Shown piece by piece: positions 47,241-59,640 of a stretch of DNA of 64,000 bases. The translations under genes were made by a program, and so were the position numbers. The notes beneath the pieces were generated by a model that ran no database searches, had not been told where the DNA came from, and saw only the letters and a program-made list of their open reading frames with translations. The stretch is from positions 3,309,158-3,373,157 of the forward strand of contig NC_134024.1 of assembly GCF_040712315.1 (NCBI RefSeq). Reading direction: 5' to 3'. Each line of letters opens with the position of its first letter. The stretch's first letter is position 1. This DNA is from Castanea sativa (taxonomy: Eukaryota > Streptophyta > Magnoliopsida > Fagales > Fagaceae).

Positions 47241-49605
47241 CACCATGGATTCTCTTCGTGGTTCCATCTTCCATGCCGAAAAGAATAATATTTGGTCGGT
47301 TATTATAAAAGTTTTACACATAGCTAACAACTTTTGTTTAATCTCTCACATCACTCACTACTTTACGTATCACTAAGTATTGTTCATCACTCACATCACC
47401 CACTCTTGAGTATTGTGTACTCTCTCTCTCACATGCAATTGCATTCTTAACTAATCACATCATGCCACATCTTTTCCCATAAAATGTTATTAATTAAGAA
47501 TCTATTTAGCATAAACTTTTTCACTTATTTGTTTATTTGTTTATATGCATCTTTTTAAAATTTCATTTTTCAATATTCAAGATATAATTATATTTTGACC
47601 TACTTTTAACAAATAAGCATAATTATTAATTTTCTTTTGTCAAGCTTAAAATTTTTTAGAGATCTTAAACTATGTATAAGACCAAGGATCTATGGAATAA
47701 CTATGATGTCATTAATGCTTGGGCTACAATTTATTACAAATTTTATTAGGATTATTAGCACGTTGTGATTAGTACATAATAAAAATTGTATCATTAATAA
47801 ATTCAAATAAAGACAATATTGCTCAAAATCATAACAAACCAAGTCAACCTTTGTAATACAAAGTTGTGAAAATTGTGAGGGCTAACACAACTGATATTTT
47901 ATCACTTTTATGAGTAATAAGGTGAGTCAAACCCTGAAAAAACAATTCATATGAACTACCAAAGTGGCCATATATTAGAAGAATGACAGCAACCTTTAGC
48001 TGGATCTTATTGGCATGTGTGATTAGTGAGAAAGAGGGAAATGTGGAAAATGTAGAGGATTACAACCCCTTTCAACATATTCCTCTTTATCATCACTTAA
48101 GTGGGTCTGCATGATTAACGTTAGATGCCACCCATCGATACAAAAAGAGGAAAGAAAAAGATACATAGTTTTGTGGGAGCAGTTCAGCAGTGACAAAATA
48201 AAAATAAACTGCAGTCTAGTCAGCATGCAATTTGCATCTTCATGTGCAACCCATCTACATTCTCTTCTTGAGCCAATGAGCTGCTCATGCTAGGTTGCTT
48301 AGCTTTTGGTACCAGTACTTTTTCCTCATTCCTTGGTCTCCACGCGTTGCCATTTGTTTTGTTCTGTGACAAAGTAGCAAACCTGGTTTTTTTTTTTTTT
48401 TTTTCACCTTTTCAAGTTAGCTACTGCAGCAAAAATAATAATGAAGAAGCTTAGTAATAGCTTGCTTTTATGACCTTTATAAAAAGCAGTTTGCTTTTAA
48501 GCTTTATAAAACAAACCCCGAAAGGTAAGGACGGTATAAACAAGTCGCCACCACTATCTGATTTCAACCTCTAGTGTTTTTTTATTATTTTTCTCTTCTT
48601 CTTCTTCTTCTTTCATCTTAAATTTGAAGGCAAGAATCTTGTCAAATCGATCACATATCAATATTCAATATGAAATCCTAGAAGATATCTTCTCTTTAAT
48701 TAACATGTTAAGATTATAGGCTGCATGGAGAGGCTTAAACAGTTGCCACGTGGATATTCTCCTTGGAGAGGATGCCACGTGGATATATATAAAGCTTTAA
48801 AGATTTGCATAAATCTTTGGCTAAAATATAATTGAATTCTTGGGGATTAAAGTTAAGTTGGTTCTTGGAATAATTAAGAGGCTAGAGTTTGTTTAATATT
48901 TTTTATTAGTGCTGCTAGACCTTGAAGTGGTAGACACGACTATCATTAGTGGTTTCGTTCATAAGCAGTTGAAAAATACTGGCAAATGTATCTAATTAGT
49001 AATATGCAATAGCTCACAAGTTGCATGACCATAATATGTTGGATCTCAAGGACAACAATAATGAGGATGCTTACAATCTCTTATGCATGATACTACTTAG
49101 CAAATGTCTTGGGAAAGAGAGAGATTGAAAAAGTTATAGCGTGAAGAATCATGATTTATTGTGAAAATTAAATACTTCGGCACTAGCCAATGATTCTTGA
49201 AAATTGGCTTGTGGATGTTGATAGATAAGACATATATTAATATTGCTATATATCCATGGATTTCATATATAATCTTCTAGAGGAAAGCAAGTTGACAAGG
49301 CAACTCTAATAATTTATAAACCTGCATAGGATAATCACTTTCAAAACTTTACAAATTAAACTCACAGTGTTAAAGAATGTGACGGATGCCACTTCAACAT
49401 ATAGTAAATAAATATTTTAATTACAATTCTTTTGATTAATGACATATTAGTTTGTAAGCTATTAGCAGATCTTTGAATCTTGACACACAGGTGCAAGATA
49501 GTTAATTTGAGGTATCAATGTAGGCTATGCTAATGCTACCTCATGGTGGTGCATGCATGACTACACAATTGACTTTGATAACAACATGATAGTGGCTTTA
49601 CTCAG
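47241..49605. other. AGL12 upstream intergenic region
   Basis: AT-rich with no gene recognised. It contains the paired G-box site described separately. Short frames near 48023-48293 carry no family motif. Confidence 0.45.
48742..48793. promoter_or_regulatory. Paired G-boxes next to a TATA element
   Basis: TGCCACGTGGATAT occurs twice, with CACGTG cores at 48747-48752 and 48776-48781 (29 bp apart). The second copy runs into TATATATAAAG. CCACGTGG is a perfect palindrome bound by plant bZIP and bHLH (PIF, ABF type) factors. It lies 1.7 kb upstream of AGL12, but the TATA element reads naturally to the plus strand, where no gene is recognised. Confidence 0.5.
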
Positions 49606-50647
49606 TGGCGGCTTCAGGATTATTTATCAGGGTGTTCTTCGGTGGGCTTGCTCTGTTATAATTTTTTTTTCTTCAGATTCTCTGTTACAATTTTTTCTTT
49701 TTTAGATTTAAGTTCGAATTTTTTTTCGCTTTTTCTTTTTGCTTGAAAGCAATGTTATGAATACCGTTTTGGACCATGTTTCGGTTTGTTTAGTGGAACG
49801 GAATGTTTCAGTATAGATCTATTTCGACGTACCCGTTTCAGGGTGTTTCGGGGTTTTTTAAAAAATTAAAAATAATATATATTTATATTTTCTTATACAA
49901 CATAAAATTATTGATCTAAATAAATAAACCTCAAACAAAACAAATCATTTAGTTTTTCTTTTTTGACACTCAAATCATTTAGTTATTACATAACAATTAC
50001 TGTTTTAGAATATTAAAACATAAATATGAAATTAAATAATGAAAAACAACAACAAAAAATAGTACAATAAGAGTGTATATATGTATATCATATTGGGAAG
50101 AGGCAAGACTCAATAAATAAGTTTGAAAGAATATTTTGTTAGCTTTTTGAGTTTTGTCACGTGGGTGGGGTTAGCAAGCTAAAAGTCTAAAAAACAAACT
50201 AAAGAAAAAACTTGACAAAGCAAAAACTAGAGTAAAAAAAGAAAGAAGAGGTAGACTAGCAGAACGTCTGAGACGAAGCAAAGAAGACGAAAAGGAAGAA
50301 GAAGAAGAAAGGGCGACCTTTGCAATAGCTGGATTTGTTTTTTAGGCATTCGACGCAAGTAATGACATGTTGTGCTGACGAGTTTGTCAGTTTAAGAGTT
50401 TTTCTTTTTTTCTTCTAAAAACTGGTACCAGCCAAAATGTAACAAATAATCTACCAAAATTTAATTTTATTGACATAAAAATTTTTTGAGAGTGTTCCTA
50501 ATTTTTTTTGAGGATGTTCCTAATTTTTTTTAGAGGTAGATAAATAAAAATTTTTTATTATATATATAAAAAAATAATAATAATAAAAAAGAAGAATTCA
50601 GGTCAGGGTGGTCCTGGGACCACCCTGACCTATATGTGGCGCCGCCA
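49606..50647. mobile_element. ~1.04-kb TIR element, non-autonomous
   Basis: The left end TGGCGGCTTCAGGATTATTT, then ATCAGGGTG is mirrored by CACCCTGACCTATATGTGGC and GCCGCCA at the right. GTGGCTTTACT (49592-49602) and GTGGCTTTGCT (50648-50658) flank it as an imperfect target duplication of about 10 bp, compatible with a Mutator-type insertion. The left copy is offset by three bases (CAG) from the terminus. The interior has A/T runs and no transposase. A second inner inverted repeat (GGTCAGGGTGGTCC / GGGACCACCCTGACC) is seen at 50601-50630. Confidence 0.6.
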
Positions 50648-53113
50648 GTGGCTTTGCTAAGGTATTGGGTCGTGGTGATAGCTTGGCTGGCTGCAAGTCA
50701 GGTTGAGTTATGGCAAACCTTGTGCGAGTTTGGTCATGGGCAGATTAGCATTTACTGGGTACTCTGTGTGTGAAAGAAGGGTTTGGACGTGTAGCATGCT
50801 ATTTTCAAGTGGAAAATGTGAAGTTAGGCTGTGATTTTCATGGACAAGTGGAACTAAGTTTGCATATGGGTGGTAATGTGCTAAGTGTGTTATGTACTGT
50901 GTTGTGTGTACTATGTGGACTATGCTGCCCAAACTTGAAGCTGGCATTAGCACAGGCCAAGCCCTCAACATATTGGTGAATGGACAAATTAAGCTAGGCT
51001 TGATGCTAGATAGTGTTCATGGGTTGCCAGAGGCATGTGATGGACAAGCAGTAAAGCAAAGGCTCCAAGACATCAAGACAGTTTTCTAAAGGTAGTTTCC
51101 TATATATGTTGTGGCAACAAGGGGCGGTTACTTGGCAAAGTAACTTCCTTGTCAGCACTTTATAATCATATGTTTTGGCTTGGTAAGCATGTTGTGTTAG
51201 GCAAAATTAGAATGAACTAGTTCATGGTCCCTTTGTGTGTTTGTGCTAGTGGGGCAACTTAGTACCATCTAAAACAAAATTTTCTAGTAAATATAAGAGT
51301 GTAAACTTATTTTGTTGTGGAGACAACATCTTGCTTAGTCTCTAATATAGGTCTTGATATAAAATATAGAACACTACTCAATTTAAAAGTTAAACCTTTG
51401 AGTTTATGCTTAATTAGGTTATATGAGTCTACCAATTTATTTAATTTTTCTCCATGCAAGACTTCCATTCACATATATATACCCTAAATGTTTAATATTG
51501 TTATGATGCTACTATATATATATAATTTGATAGTTAGGAGATTGGGATTTGAACTTGTGAATGTTTTCATTAAAAAAATCTTAAAAATATCAGTTGAGTT
51601 ACAAGAGTCTTGGTATTACTATTGTTAAGAGGTTTGCATATTTTCTTAGTGAAAATAAAATACAATAGATTTAGTATTTACAAGATTTCGTCAATTCAAT
51701 AATCTCACTTTCTCAAAAATTAAGAGAGAAAATATTTGGGGATTTTTTAAGGATCAAATTCAAGGTGAGGCTGAGTCATAGCCAATTACTTTCAGGATCC
51801 TTCTTGTTAATTAGAAAAAAGGAAAAGGATCCTTCTTTGTTAATATATAAAAGGAAAAGAAAAGGAAGGAAAATTTATTTTTATATATATAAAAGCACAC
51901 AGTCAATTCACAAAGTCATAGCAGGTATAGATTTATTAATCTGATAAATCAATAATGCACATAGGTTCGTTATTAGAGAGAGTGTTGCCAGTCACATGTA
52001 CAATATGCCAGAGACTTCATTAGCATATGATATCAACTCAAATTTTAATTCCAATTCGCACCAACCTTTTTTTTTTTTTTTTTTTGAGAGAACAGTTAGC
52101 ACTAACCTAACACAGCATATCTTAGTAGAAGATACATATTTGAGTACATAGTCAATTCCAATTTTTTGATACAGTGCTATTTTAGTATACATTACTAAGA
52201 ATGGTGACACAAAATTTCACTATTATTAAAGTAGTATGTTATCATTGATATTCTATAATAAAAAAATTATGTCAATGGTAGGTTCTTATAAAAGTGAAAT
52301 TACCCCACTCATAAATTATGATTTTTTTTAAATATCTCTAACATTGGTCTTTAGTCCAATGTTTTCCAGTTTAGTATAACTTCAATATATAACAGAATGG
52401 ACTTTAATTTTCGTTTTTCTCTTTGATTCCTTTCACCATATTCCTCTTCCTTCTCTCATGATCTGGCTTCCATTAGAACAACGGAACAGACAAACGCAGA
52501 AACTTGCCTACTCTTAGTTATAGGGTAGCTAGTAGTGTTTGGAGAATATAAAAGTTTGGTGACCCTAGCCACAAGCCAAAAGTACCAATTAAGTATGCTT
52601 TTAATGGTTATTAGGACTTGATTCCATGTTGATGACCCAATTACTAATATGTGAAGAATCAATTATTAGAAATTTTTAGTAGCACCAGACCCACAAAACT
52701 ATGCCACACCTTTAATGACCTTGACCAAGATAAATAAGCAAATCTTGCTTTTCTTTGTCTTGTGGACTATTTGGTCAAAAGCATGGGGATGAGGGCACTT
52801 ACGTGGCCGTGGCAAACGTAAAGGAATGCGAAGTTGATTCTGAAAATCAGAATGTTGATGGATGAAAAGTGCACATTTGTGAAAAGCCTATAGAAGGCAA
52901 GAGAATTTGATTTCTAGTTTCATATTCTTATTTCCCTTTGAATCAAACTTCTAATGTCAAACTTGATAGTGAATTTATAATGGTCACAATTTGTAAGTAG
53001 AGAGATCCAATCATCCAACTATAACATGTTTATCAACGTTTACATGCACTCAACTAATGTTGGAAAGAGTATTTGTACAATATATATGAAACAATGAAAT
53101 CATAGACATGAAC
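50648..53113. other. Intergenic, nothing recognised
   Basis: The frames at 50708-51089 are on overlapping strands and have no recognised domain; the base composition there (GT-rich) differs from the surroundings and may be a decayed repeat. A T-run of about 19 is at 52067-52085. No RNA gene is seen. Confidence 0.4.
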
Positions 53114-54923
53114 TCTTAACGTGTAATAGGCTATGAGTTTTAGGCCCACCTTGTTTACTTGTATAGCATACATACTTATATTTCACACTCTATCTCCTAT
53201 ATAAAAGCACTCATGTATATTTTATTACTTGAGAAATACAATATATTCATTCAGAATTATTAATATGGTATCAGAGTCATTACTCTGACATTTTTCTTAG
53301 TAGTCTTGTCTCTCTTTAGTATTACTCCAAATTCATAGTCACTTTTGCCCTCATAGCCACCACTGCAGCCATTCATCGTTGAATCGCTAACATCTCTCAA
53401 TGATCAACTCTAGTTCTGGACATGCACCCCCCGTCGTTTAGGAGTCTCACACTGCACCTTGCCCCAATTGTGTTTTTACAAATACCACTAAGATCGTTCT
53501 CCATTGATCTGCTATCCCATGGAAACCTCGCCCTCATTGAAGCCTTCATGCGCCCTCATGCGCCGCCTAAACATTCTACACCTCATTCATGCACTTCACG
53601 CGCGACACACAAACTCCTCCTAATCTCTCTATTGAACTAAACAAGGTTTGTTACCTTCGATGTACTCTTTGTGACCTTAAACAAGCTCCACGAGTTTGGT
53701 TTGCCAAGTTCAGTTCTACTATCTTTCGCTTGGGTTACTTTGCCAGTCATTATAATTCTGCCTTATTTCTTCATCGCATTGACAAATGCACTATTTTGCT
53801 TCTCCTATATATGGATGATATGATCATAACTGGTGATAACCTTAGTGGCATTCAAAAACTCAAGGATTTTCTCAATCAGTAGTTTGAGATGAAAGATCTT
53901 AGATATCTCAGCTACTTCTTGAGTCTTGAAATCACTCATTCTATAGATGAACATTATATTACTCAAGCCAAGTATGCTTCTGAACTTTTATCTCGAGCTG
54001 GACTCACTGATAGCAAAACTGTTGACATTCCAATTGAACTTAATGCACATCTGACTCCCTTATGGGAGAAACTATTGTCTAATTCCTCTCTTTACAGATA
54101 CTTAGTTGGCAACCTAATTTATTTCACTGTCACTCATCTAGACATTTCCTATGTTATTCACCAGGTGAGCCAGTATCTGTTTGCTCCACGATCGACTCAC
54201 TATGCTACTATTCTACACATTCTTCGAAATCTGAAGGGTACTTTCTTCTATGGCATTTTCTACTCTGCTTAATCTCCTCTTATTCTCCTTGCATTCTCTG
54301 ATTCTGATTAGGCAGGAGATCCCACTAATCGCAGGTCCATCACTGGCTATTACTTTCTTCTTAGTTATTCTCTGATTTCTAGGCGAAATAAGAAACAAAT
54401 CATTGTGGCCCGCTCCAATACTAAAGAAGTATATCATGCCCTTACTAATACCGCATTTGAGCTCTTTTAGTTTCGATGGCTTCTTAAGAATTTTGGTGTG
54501 TTTACATCTTCTAATATTCCTCTTTATTGTAATAACAAAAGTGTTATTCATATTGCTCACAATAATGTCTTCCATGAATGGACTAAACACTTCAAGTTCA
54601 ACTGTCATTTTATTCGTTATCATCATATCCATGGTGCTCTCAAGCTGTTTTTGGTCTCCTTTAAAAATCAACTTGCAGATATCTTCATCAAGTCACATCG
54701 TAAAAGATACTTTCATGCTTTGGTTGATAACATCAAGTTGGTCTCACAACCACCTTAAATTTGAAGAGAGCTATTAACGTGTAATAGGTTGTGGGCCTTA
54801 GACCTACTTTGTTTACTTGTATAACACATATACTTATACTTCACACTCTACCTCCTATATGAAGGCACTCATGTATATTTTAATACTTGAGAAATACAAT
54901 ACATTCATTCAGTATTTCTAACA
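53114..54923 (+). mobile_element. Ty1/copia element, internally deleted
   Basis: 5' LTR 53114-53265 and 3' LTR 54772-54923, 152 bp each, share AACGTGTAATAGG, TTGTTTACTTGTATA and ACTTGAGAAATACAATA. TGAAC flanks both sides (53109-53113 and 54924-54928). Immediately after the 5' LTR comes TGGTATCAGAG, the standard tRNA-Met primer-binding site of copia elements; a purine-rich TTGAAGAGAGC precedes the 3' LTR. The LTR termini have lost the TG start (TC and TA). By eye about 20 of 152 positions differ, so the insertion is old. Only the distal part of pol remains; gag, protease and most of integrase are missing. Confidence 0.92.
53646..54758 (+). pseudogene. copia reverse transcriptase/RNase H remnant
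   Basis: Fragment of a copia polyprotein. The RT palm shows LCDLKQAPRVWFAKF and YMDDMIITGDN, where the canonical box is YVDDM. It is followed by FEMKDLRYLSYFLSLEI, YITQAKYASELLSRAGL and YRYLVGNLIYFTVTHLDISY. RNase H words follow: SDSD*AGDPTNRRSITGY, with a stop replacing Trp, then VARSNTKEVYHAL and FHEWTKHFKFNCHFIR. Stops interrupt the frame near 53881, 54271, 54310 and 54468. It is non-functional, and the 5' edge (about 53646) is the deletion joint. Confidence 0.9.
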
Positions 54924-55810
54924 TGAACAATTTTCTTAAAGCTATCAACCTTAGTGATTACTAGATATATATGAATCAAGAAAAATATGATACTTAAGTC
55001 GTCCCAAGATCACTTCCCTTTTAGACATTAATCTTTCATGCATCTATTTTTGGATTTTATTTTATCTAATGGTGAACCCTAATTTGTGAGATAATTGGGT
55101 GTTGGATTTGCTAGTTATTACAAAAGTAGAACTATATATAAAAAACAGTTCTTCAACATAGCTTGTCCATCTTTGTGCTTTATGTAGTTAAATTGGGATC
55201 CTTCAGAGTTTTTCTTTTAATGTTTATGACGTCGTAAAATTTAATATTTACTCATTTCAAAATAAATGGCTAAATTTAAAGTTTTACAAACTCTATGGTA
55301 CTGGCCTTAAGAATTTTATAAAATCTTTCTCTATAATTTATAATAATCGAAATAATGTGTAAAGTACTATAATTTATAATAATTCTATATGTAATGTAAG
55401 AGTATAAGAGAGTCACCCTTAACAAGTGTTCCTACATATACTTGCGTAGAATTTGAAGTGCAAGGCACTGGTCACTTGTTAACTACGAAAATAAAACAGA
55501 GGAGCAAAAGCGCTCATACAAAGTGCCCACAGCATCAAAGCTAACCAACATCCCCATATCAGCTGGTGGGGATTGATAAAAAACAAAATCTTGAGAAAGT
55601 AAAGCACCTCTCCTAGCAAGGGTGTCGGATGGATTCAACTAGCTACTGTGAAATACAACATGTATTCCACTTACAAGTTACAAAAAAAAAAAAATTATTC
55701 TTACATGAAAGATGTGGAAGAAACTGTCCAGTTTAAACTTAATTTAAGCATAAACAAATGCAACTAGCCACTATAAAAAAAGAGTATGCAACGTACTACA
55801 TGGTTTTCAC
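54924..55810. other. Intergenic, nothing recognised
   Basis: AT-rich sequence between the copia element and a foldback MITE. No open frame or RNA gene is recognised. Confidence 0.4.
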
Positions 55811-55970
55811 GGAAAATTCTTAGGTACTCTCAGAGTATAGTGAAATGGTGCTCTCTCCTCTCACATTCATGGTAGACCCCACCATGAATTTAATGAGTAG
55901 ACCCTACCATGAATGTGAGAGGAGGGAGCACCATTCTCCGTGCTCCGGGAGTACCTAAGAATTACTCTCC
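55811..55970. mobile_element. Foldback MITE
   Basis: A nearly complete palindrome of 160 bp: AATTCTTAGGTACTC at the left and GAGTACCTAAGAATTACTC at the right, with inner arms GGTGCTCTCTCCTCTCACAT and ATGTGAGAGGAGGGAGCACC. It is in the same family as 13918-14076. The centre has two close copies of GTAGACCCYACCATGAAT. Confidence 0.8.
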
Positions 55971-57265
55971 CACTGGGTACAAGAGAGAATCACGGACGCT
56001 TTAAATTTTCTTCTTTGGTTTTCAAGGCATTTTCTGGTTGATTTCCAATTTCTTTGTCACCTTCAGTTTGGCACTTTTTTTTTTTTTTGGGTAAGATTGG
56101 TAAATACTAAATAGTGGGAGGGGAAGGTTTCGAAATCACATACATTGGATGACGGCTTGTTAATAAGAGATGCATCTTGAAATGGATGCTTGAAAATTCT
56201 CTGGATCAACAGTGTAATAAATTGGGTCTAAGTCTTTTGACTTACATTATACTCCAAAATAATGAGCCCACTATTTGAGTACTCCCATGGGAGTGAGAAA
56301 GAGATTTTTTTTTTTTTTTTTTTTTTATGAGAAGAAAGAGATGTTTAATTGAAAAAAAAAAAAACTTTTTTAAGTGAGGGAGAAAGAAATTAAGGACCAA
56401 AAAGAAAACCAGCCACGAGTGACCAATTGTTTTTATTTTTATTTTATATTTTTTTGGAAAACATCTAGCTAGTGCCATCTAATTAAATTGATTGGTACTA
56501 TATAATACATAACCAAGAAAAAAGGAACCAAGCTCAGGCTGCTTCCCTCAAAATGGGTTATTTCAAGCATTAACATCTTAGCATAAAAAGTCAGTAAGTC
56601 ATAAACAAAAACCTCATAACAATTTTTTTTTTGCTGAGCCTCGTAACAAAAACTTGAATCTTCTAAGGTGAGTATTACTAATTTTACAAAAAAAGGTTTA
56701 CAAATTATGTAAAATAAATAAATATGATCAATGCCATTTCAATAATATTTGTGTAGTAAAATTTATGATATCATTACCATCATTTTATATTCATAAAGGC
56801 AGGAACAACATGCATCTTACAGGTTGCTTTGGACGTCTCTTTCTCTTAGCTTCTGACTTTCCATTGCTCAATGCTCATAGCTCATAGGTGTTCAACCTCT
56901 TCCTTTATACTTATCTGGTCAATCTATCTACTTTATTCAAGCATCATATAAAAGACCAATGGCTTCTCGCCTAATATATAATTTTCTGAGCTCTCCATGG
57001 AAGTGGTCAGAATTTAAATGGCAGGATATATGGATATGTGACATATGTCGTGTTTCTAATGAGAGAGATGACATCTGGTCTAAAGACAAGAAGGATCTAC
57101 ATAAACATTATTCCAAAATATAAAGAATAAAAGAGAAAAAGGTGAAGGGTATCACAGTAGGGTGATTGACTAAATATATGAGTCGTGTAAAGATGATGGA
57201 AATAAACCACAATATCTGATCACCTGTCTAAATCATCTTTTTCTTTGGTTAGTGTCAATTACTTA
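55971..57265. other. Intergenic, nothing recognised
   Basis: AT-rich with several A- and T-runs (about 56307-56326 and 56352-56364). The minus frame at 56242-56478 is a translation of these runs and is not supported as a gene. Confidence 0.4.
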
Positions 57266-57269
57266 TTGG

Positions 57270-57450
57270 AGAGGGAAAAAACTTACATTCTCTCGGAACT
57301 GAACTCTCATAAAGGGAGTGGGCTTTACGCGTGAGACCCGTCCACCCCTTTTATGAAAGCTTAAAAAGTTGTTTCGAGAGTACTTAAAAATTGCTCATGA
57401 GAGTTTAAAAAACTATTTTGAGAGTACTTAAAAATTGCCTATCAAAGAGA
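57270..57450. mobile_element. Foldback MITE-like repeat, partly duplicated
   Basis: CATTCTCTCGGAACTGAACT, then CTCATAAAGGGAGTGG mirrors CCACCCCTTTTATGAAAGCT and TGTTTCGAGAGTACTT. The right end (GAGAGTACTTAAAAATTGC) is present twice, at about 57377 and 57420. GAGAGTACTTA relates it to the GAGTACCTA arms of the foldback elements at 13918 and 55811. Confidence 0.5.
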
Positions 57451-59180
57451 CTTTGATTAAGATTTTAATATTATATATAAAAAATACTCCTTAATTTAAA
57501 AGTTTAAGTTAATTTATGAATTTAAGTTTAATTGGAATCTTTAGGTATTTTTAATGGAAATTCTTCATTCCTTAACTATCAAATTATAAAAAATAAATTG
57601 GGTTCAATTATATTATATTAAATTTATAATTTCTTAATTTTTGTTCTTGTGAGTTTTCCATTCAAGCATATATATTCAACCGTTTCAGTTAGATGCTAGG
57701 AAGCATTAAGGACCTTAATTTTTTTTCTTTTTTGGAAAAAATATAAAAACCCTCCAAATAAACGTGTTTTTTCCTTTAGATCAGTCATCCATGAAAAGGA
57801 CATAATTAGTGTGGTGTAAGACAGGTCACTGTCTTTGATCCTGGTAAGAATAATTCATATGGTATTATGGTGCAGTGCATGGTATGATCTAAATTACTAT
57901 TTGAGATTACTTATCTATCTTTATCTCAACAACAAAAAAAAGATGTCTAATACTCTAATTACTATTATTTTTATTTCCCTCTTTTGGGTAATTAAGTAGT
58001 TATATATAGTATATAAAATAATCGGTATCAAGTTAGCTTAAAGCAATTCATTTTTCAAACAATTCAGATTCTAAAGCCATCTGATTAAACAATATAAAAC
58101 TTAGACTATGCAAGAACAATTTTAGCCAATCAAGTCGCAGAGATTCTCTGAGCATGCTTTAGGCAGCAGGAGTAATACATTAACTTATCAGCATCACACT
58201 CCAACAGAAGAGTGGCATGTAAAAATAAATAAAAAAAGAAGGCTTCCTTGTTCTTATGCTTATCACTCTGTATGCCTTATGCTCTAATTATTTCCCACAA
58301 CCAACGAAAGAGCATTTTGTTTTTGTGATTTGTGTTAATGTCAAAGGAAGTGACTGTGATTCCCGCTCTAATACTTTGTCTTTTTAGTTATGATAGAGTT
58401 TGAATTTACGACATTCATTCCTTGATAATTGTTATTTATTATTTTACCAATCAGTATTTAATGTAGGTAAAATTTAAATCAAGTTCCTTATTTGATCCCA
58501 AAATGCAAACCGGAACCCACCCAATACATTGTTGAGAATCAGCATGCAATTTGCCAAAGGCATGCATGTAGTTTGGAATATCATCAATTTCCCAACTATC
58601 TGATTTGATGTAAAGAATGTCCTTTTAAATGGTGAATATTTAGTTTTCTATAGTCCTTTAATTATGATCATAATTCATGAAATAAGGAATGATAACTTAT
58701 TTTAGATTATATAACACCACCTTCAGATTCCTAAAACATCAAATTTTTATTCCATATTTTAAAAGCAAATAAAGTAGATATAGATCAAATTCTTAGAGCA
58801 ATAAGTATATCTTTTGGATCAAACTGCAGTCCTTTTGGGCTATGCATGTTGGCTATTCGTCCGAGAAAACTTATTCGCATGTGAATGGGCCAGCCTTTTT
58901 ATGCATTGGTGAATGATATTGGGAGCTTAGATGGTCTATACTTGTTCTAAAAGCCCGGAGTTGTATATGTTTCCATGATATGTAACACCTTGAATGTTAG
59001 TAACTCTCCTTCATAGCCAATTGGAATGAGATACCTTTCTCGTATAATTTATAAAAAAAATAATAATCAACATTAATACCAGTATATTCGATTGGAATAA
59101 CACCTCATGATAACACCTATTTGTTTTTGTGTTTTTCTTTTTTCATAAACAGTGATATATTATTTAGAAAAATTCCTCTA
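57451..59180. other. Intergenic, nothing recognised
   Basis: No open frame with a family motif. A less AT-rich patch at 58820-58990 has no recognisable identity. Confidence 0.4.
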
Positions 59181-59190
59181 GCACCTACTA

Positions 59191-59640
59191 TCATGTATTA
59201 TTTTTAATAAATTCATCAGTCAGAGGAGTCCATGAGATCAGCCTAATAGCTCTCAGATGAGCTTTGACTAGAGCCTGGCCACTAATATAGGTGAAGTCAA
59301 TTGCATGGCTGATAATAATGTGGTCAATGGAAGCAAGAGATGTGGAAACAGTTTTAAAGATGAGATTATTTCGAGCCAACCAAATGGTACCGGTAGTGAA
59401 AGCAAATATAGTTGGCCATGTAGTATTGTGAAGATATGTGTAATGTGTTATTGACCAGGTTTGAATAGCTCGAGTGTTTGATGTCCATAGTATAGAAGTA
59501 TGGGATGGTGATCATGATAGGAACAAGGAGGGAGACTACCAAATTTGTGAGGCCCAAGGGCAGTCACAAAGAACATGGATAGGGGTTTCTAATTGATTGC
59601 AAGGAGGGAAAAGTTGCATTGGGAAAAGGGGGGAGTGGAA
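59191..59640 (-). pseudogene. LINE zf-RVT / RNase H-proximal fragment
   Basis: On the minus strand, after QLETPIHVLCDCPWASQIW (the end of a zf-RVT domain, with the expected T-H-C-W spacing), come IWLARNNLIFKTVSTSL and AHLRAIRLISWTPLTDEFIK. Those last two are the linker leading into the plant LINE RNase H domain. The frame shifts at least once (near 59540 and about 59385), and the fragment stops where the RNase H DG motif should begin. It is a truncated non-LTR retrotransposon. Confidence 0.6.

Noticed and set aside
50708..51089. Overlapping frames of 65-87 codons on both strands in a GT-rich patch
   Set aside because: No recognised domain, no splice pattern, and mutually antisense; more likely a decayed repeat.
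54213..54671. 152-codon minus-strand open frame
   Set aside because: It is the shadow of the copia RNase H region, which shows copia motifs on the plus strand.
56242..56478. 78-codon minus-strand frame with Lys and Phe runs
   Set aside because: It arises from A- and T-homopolymers.
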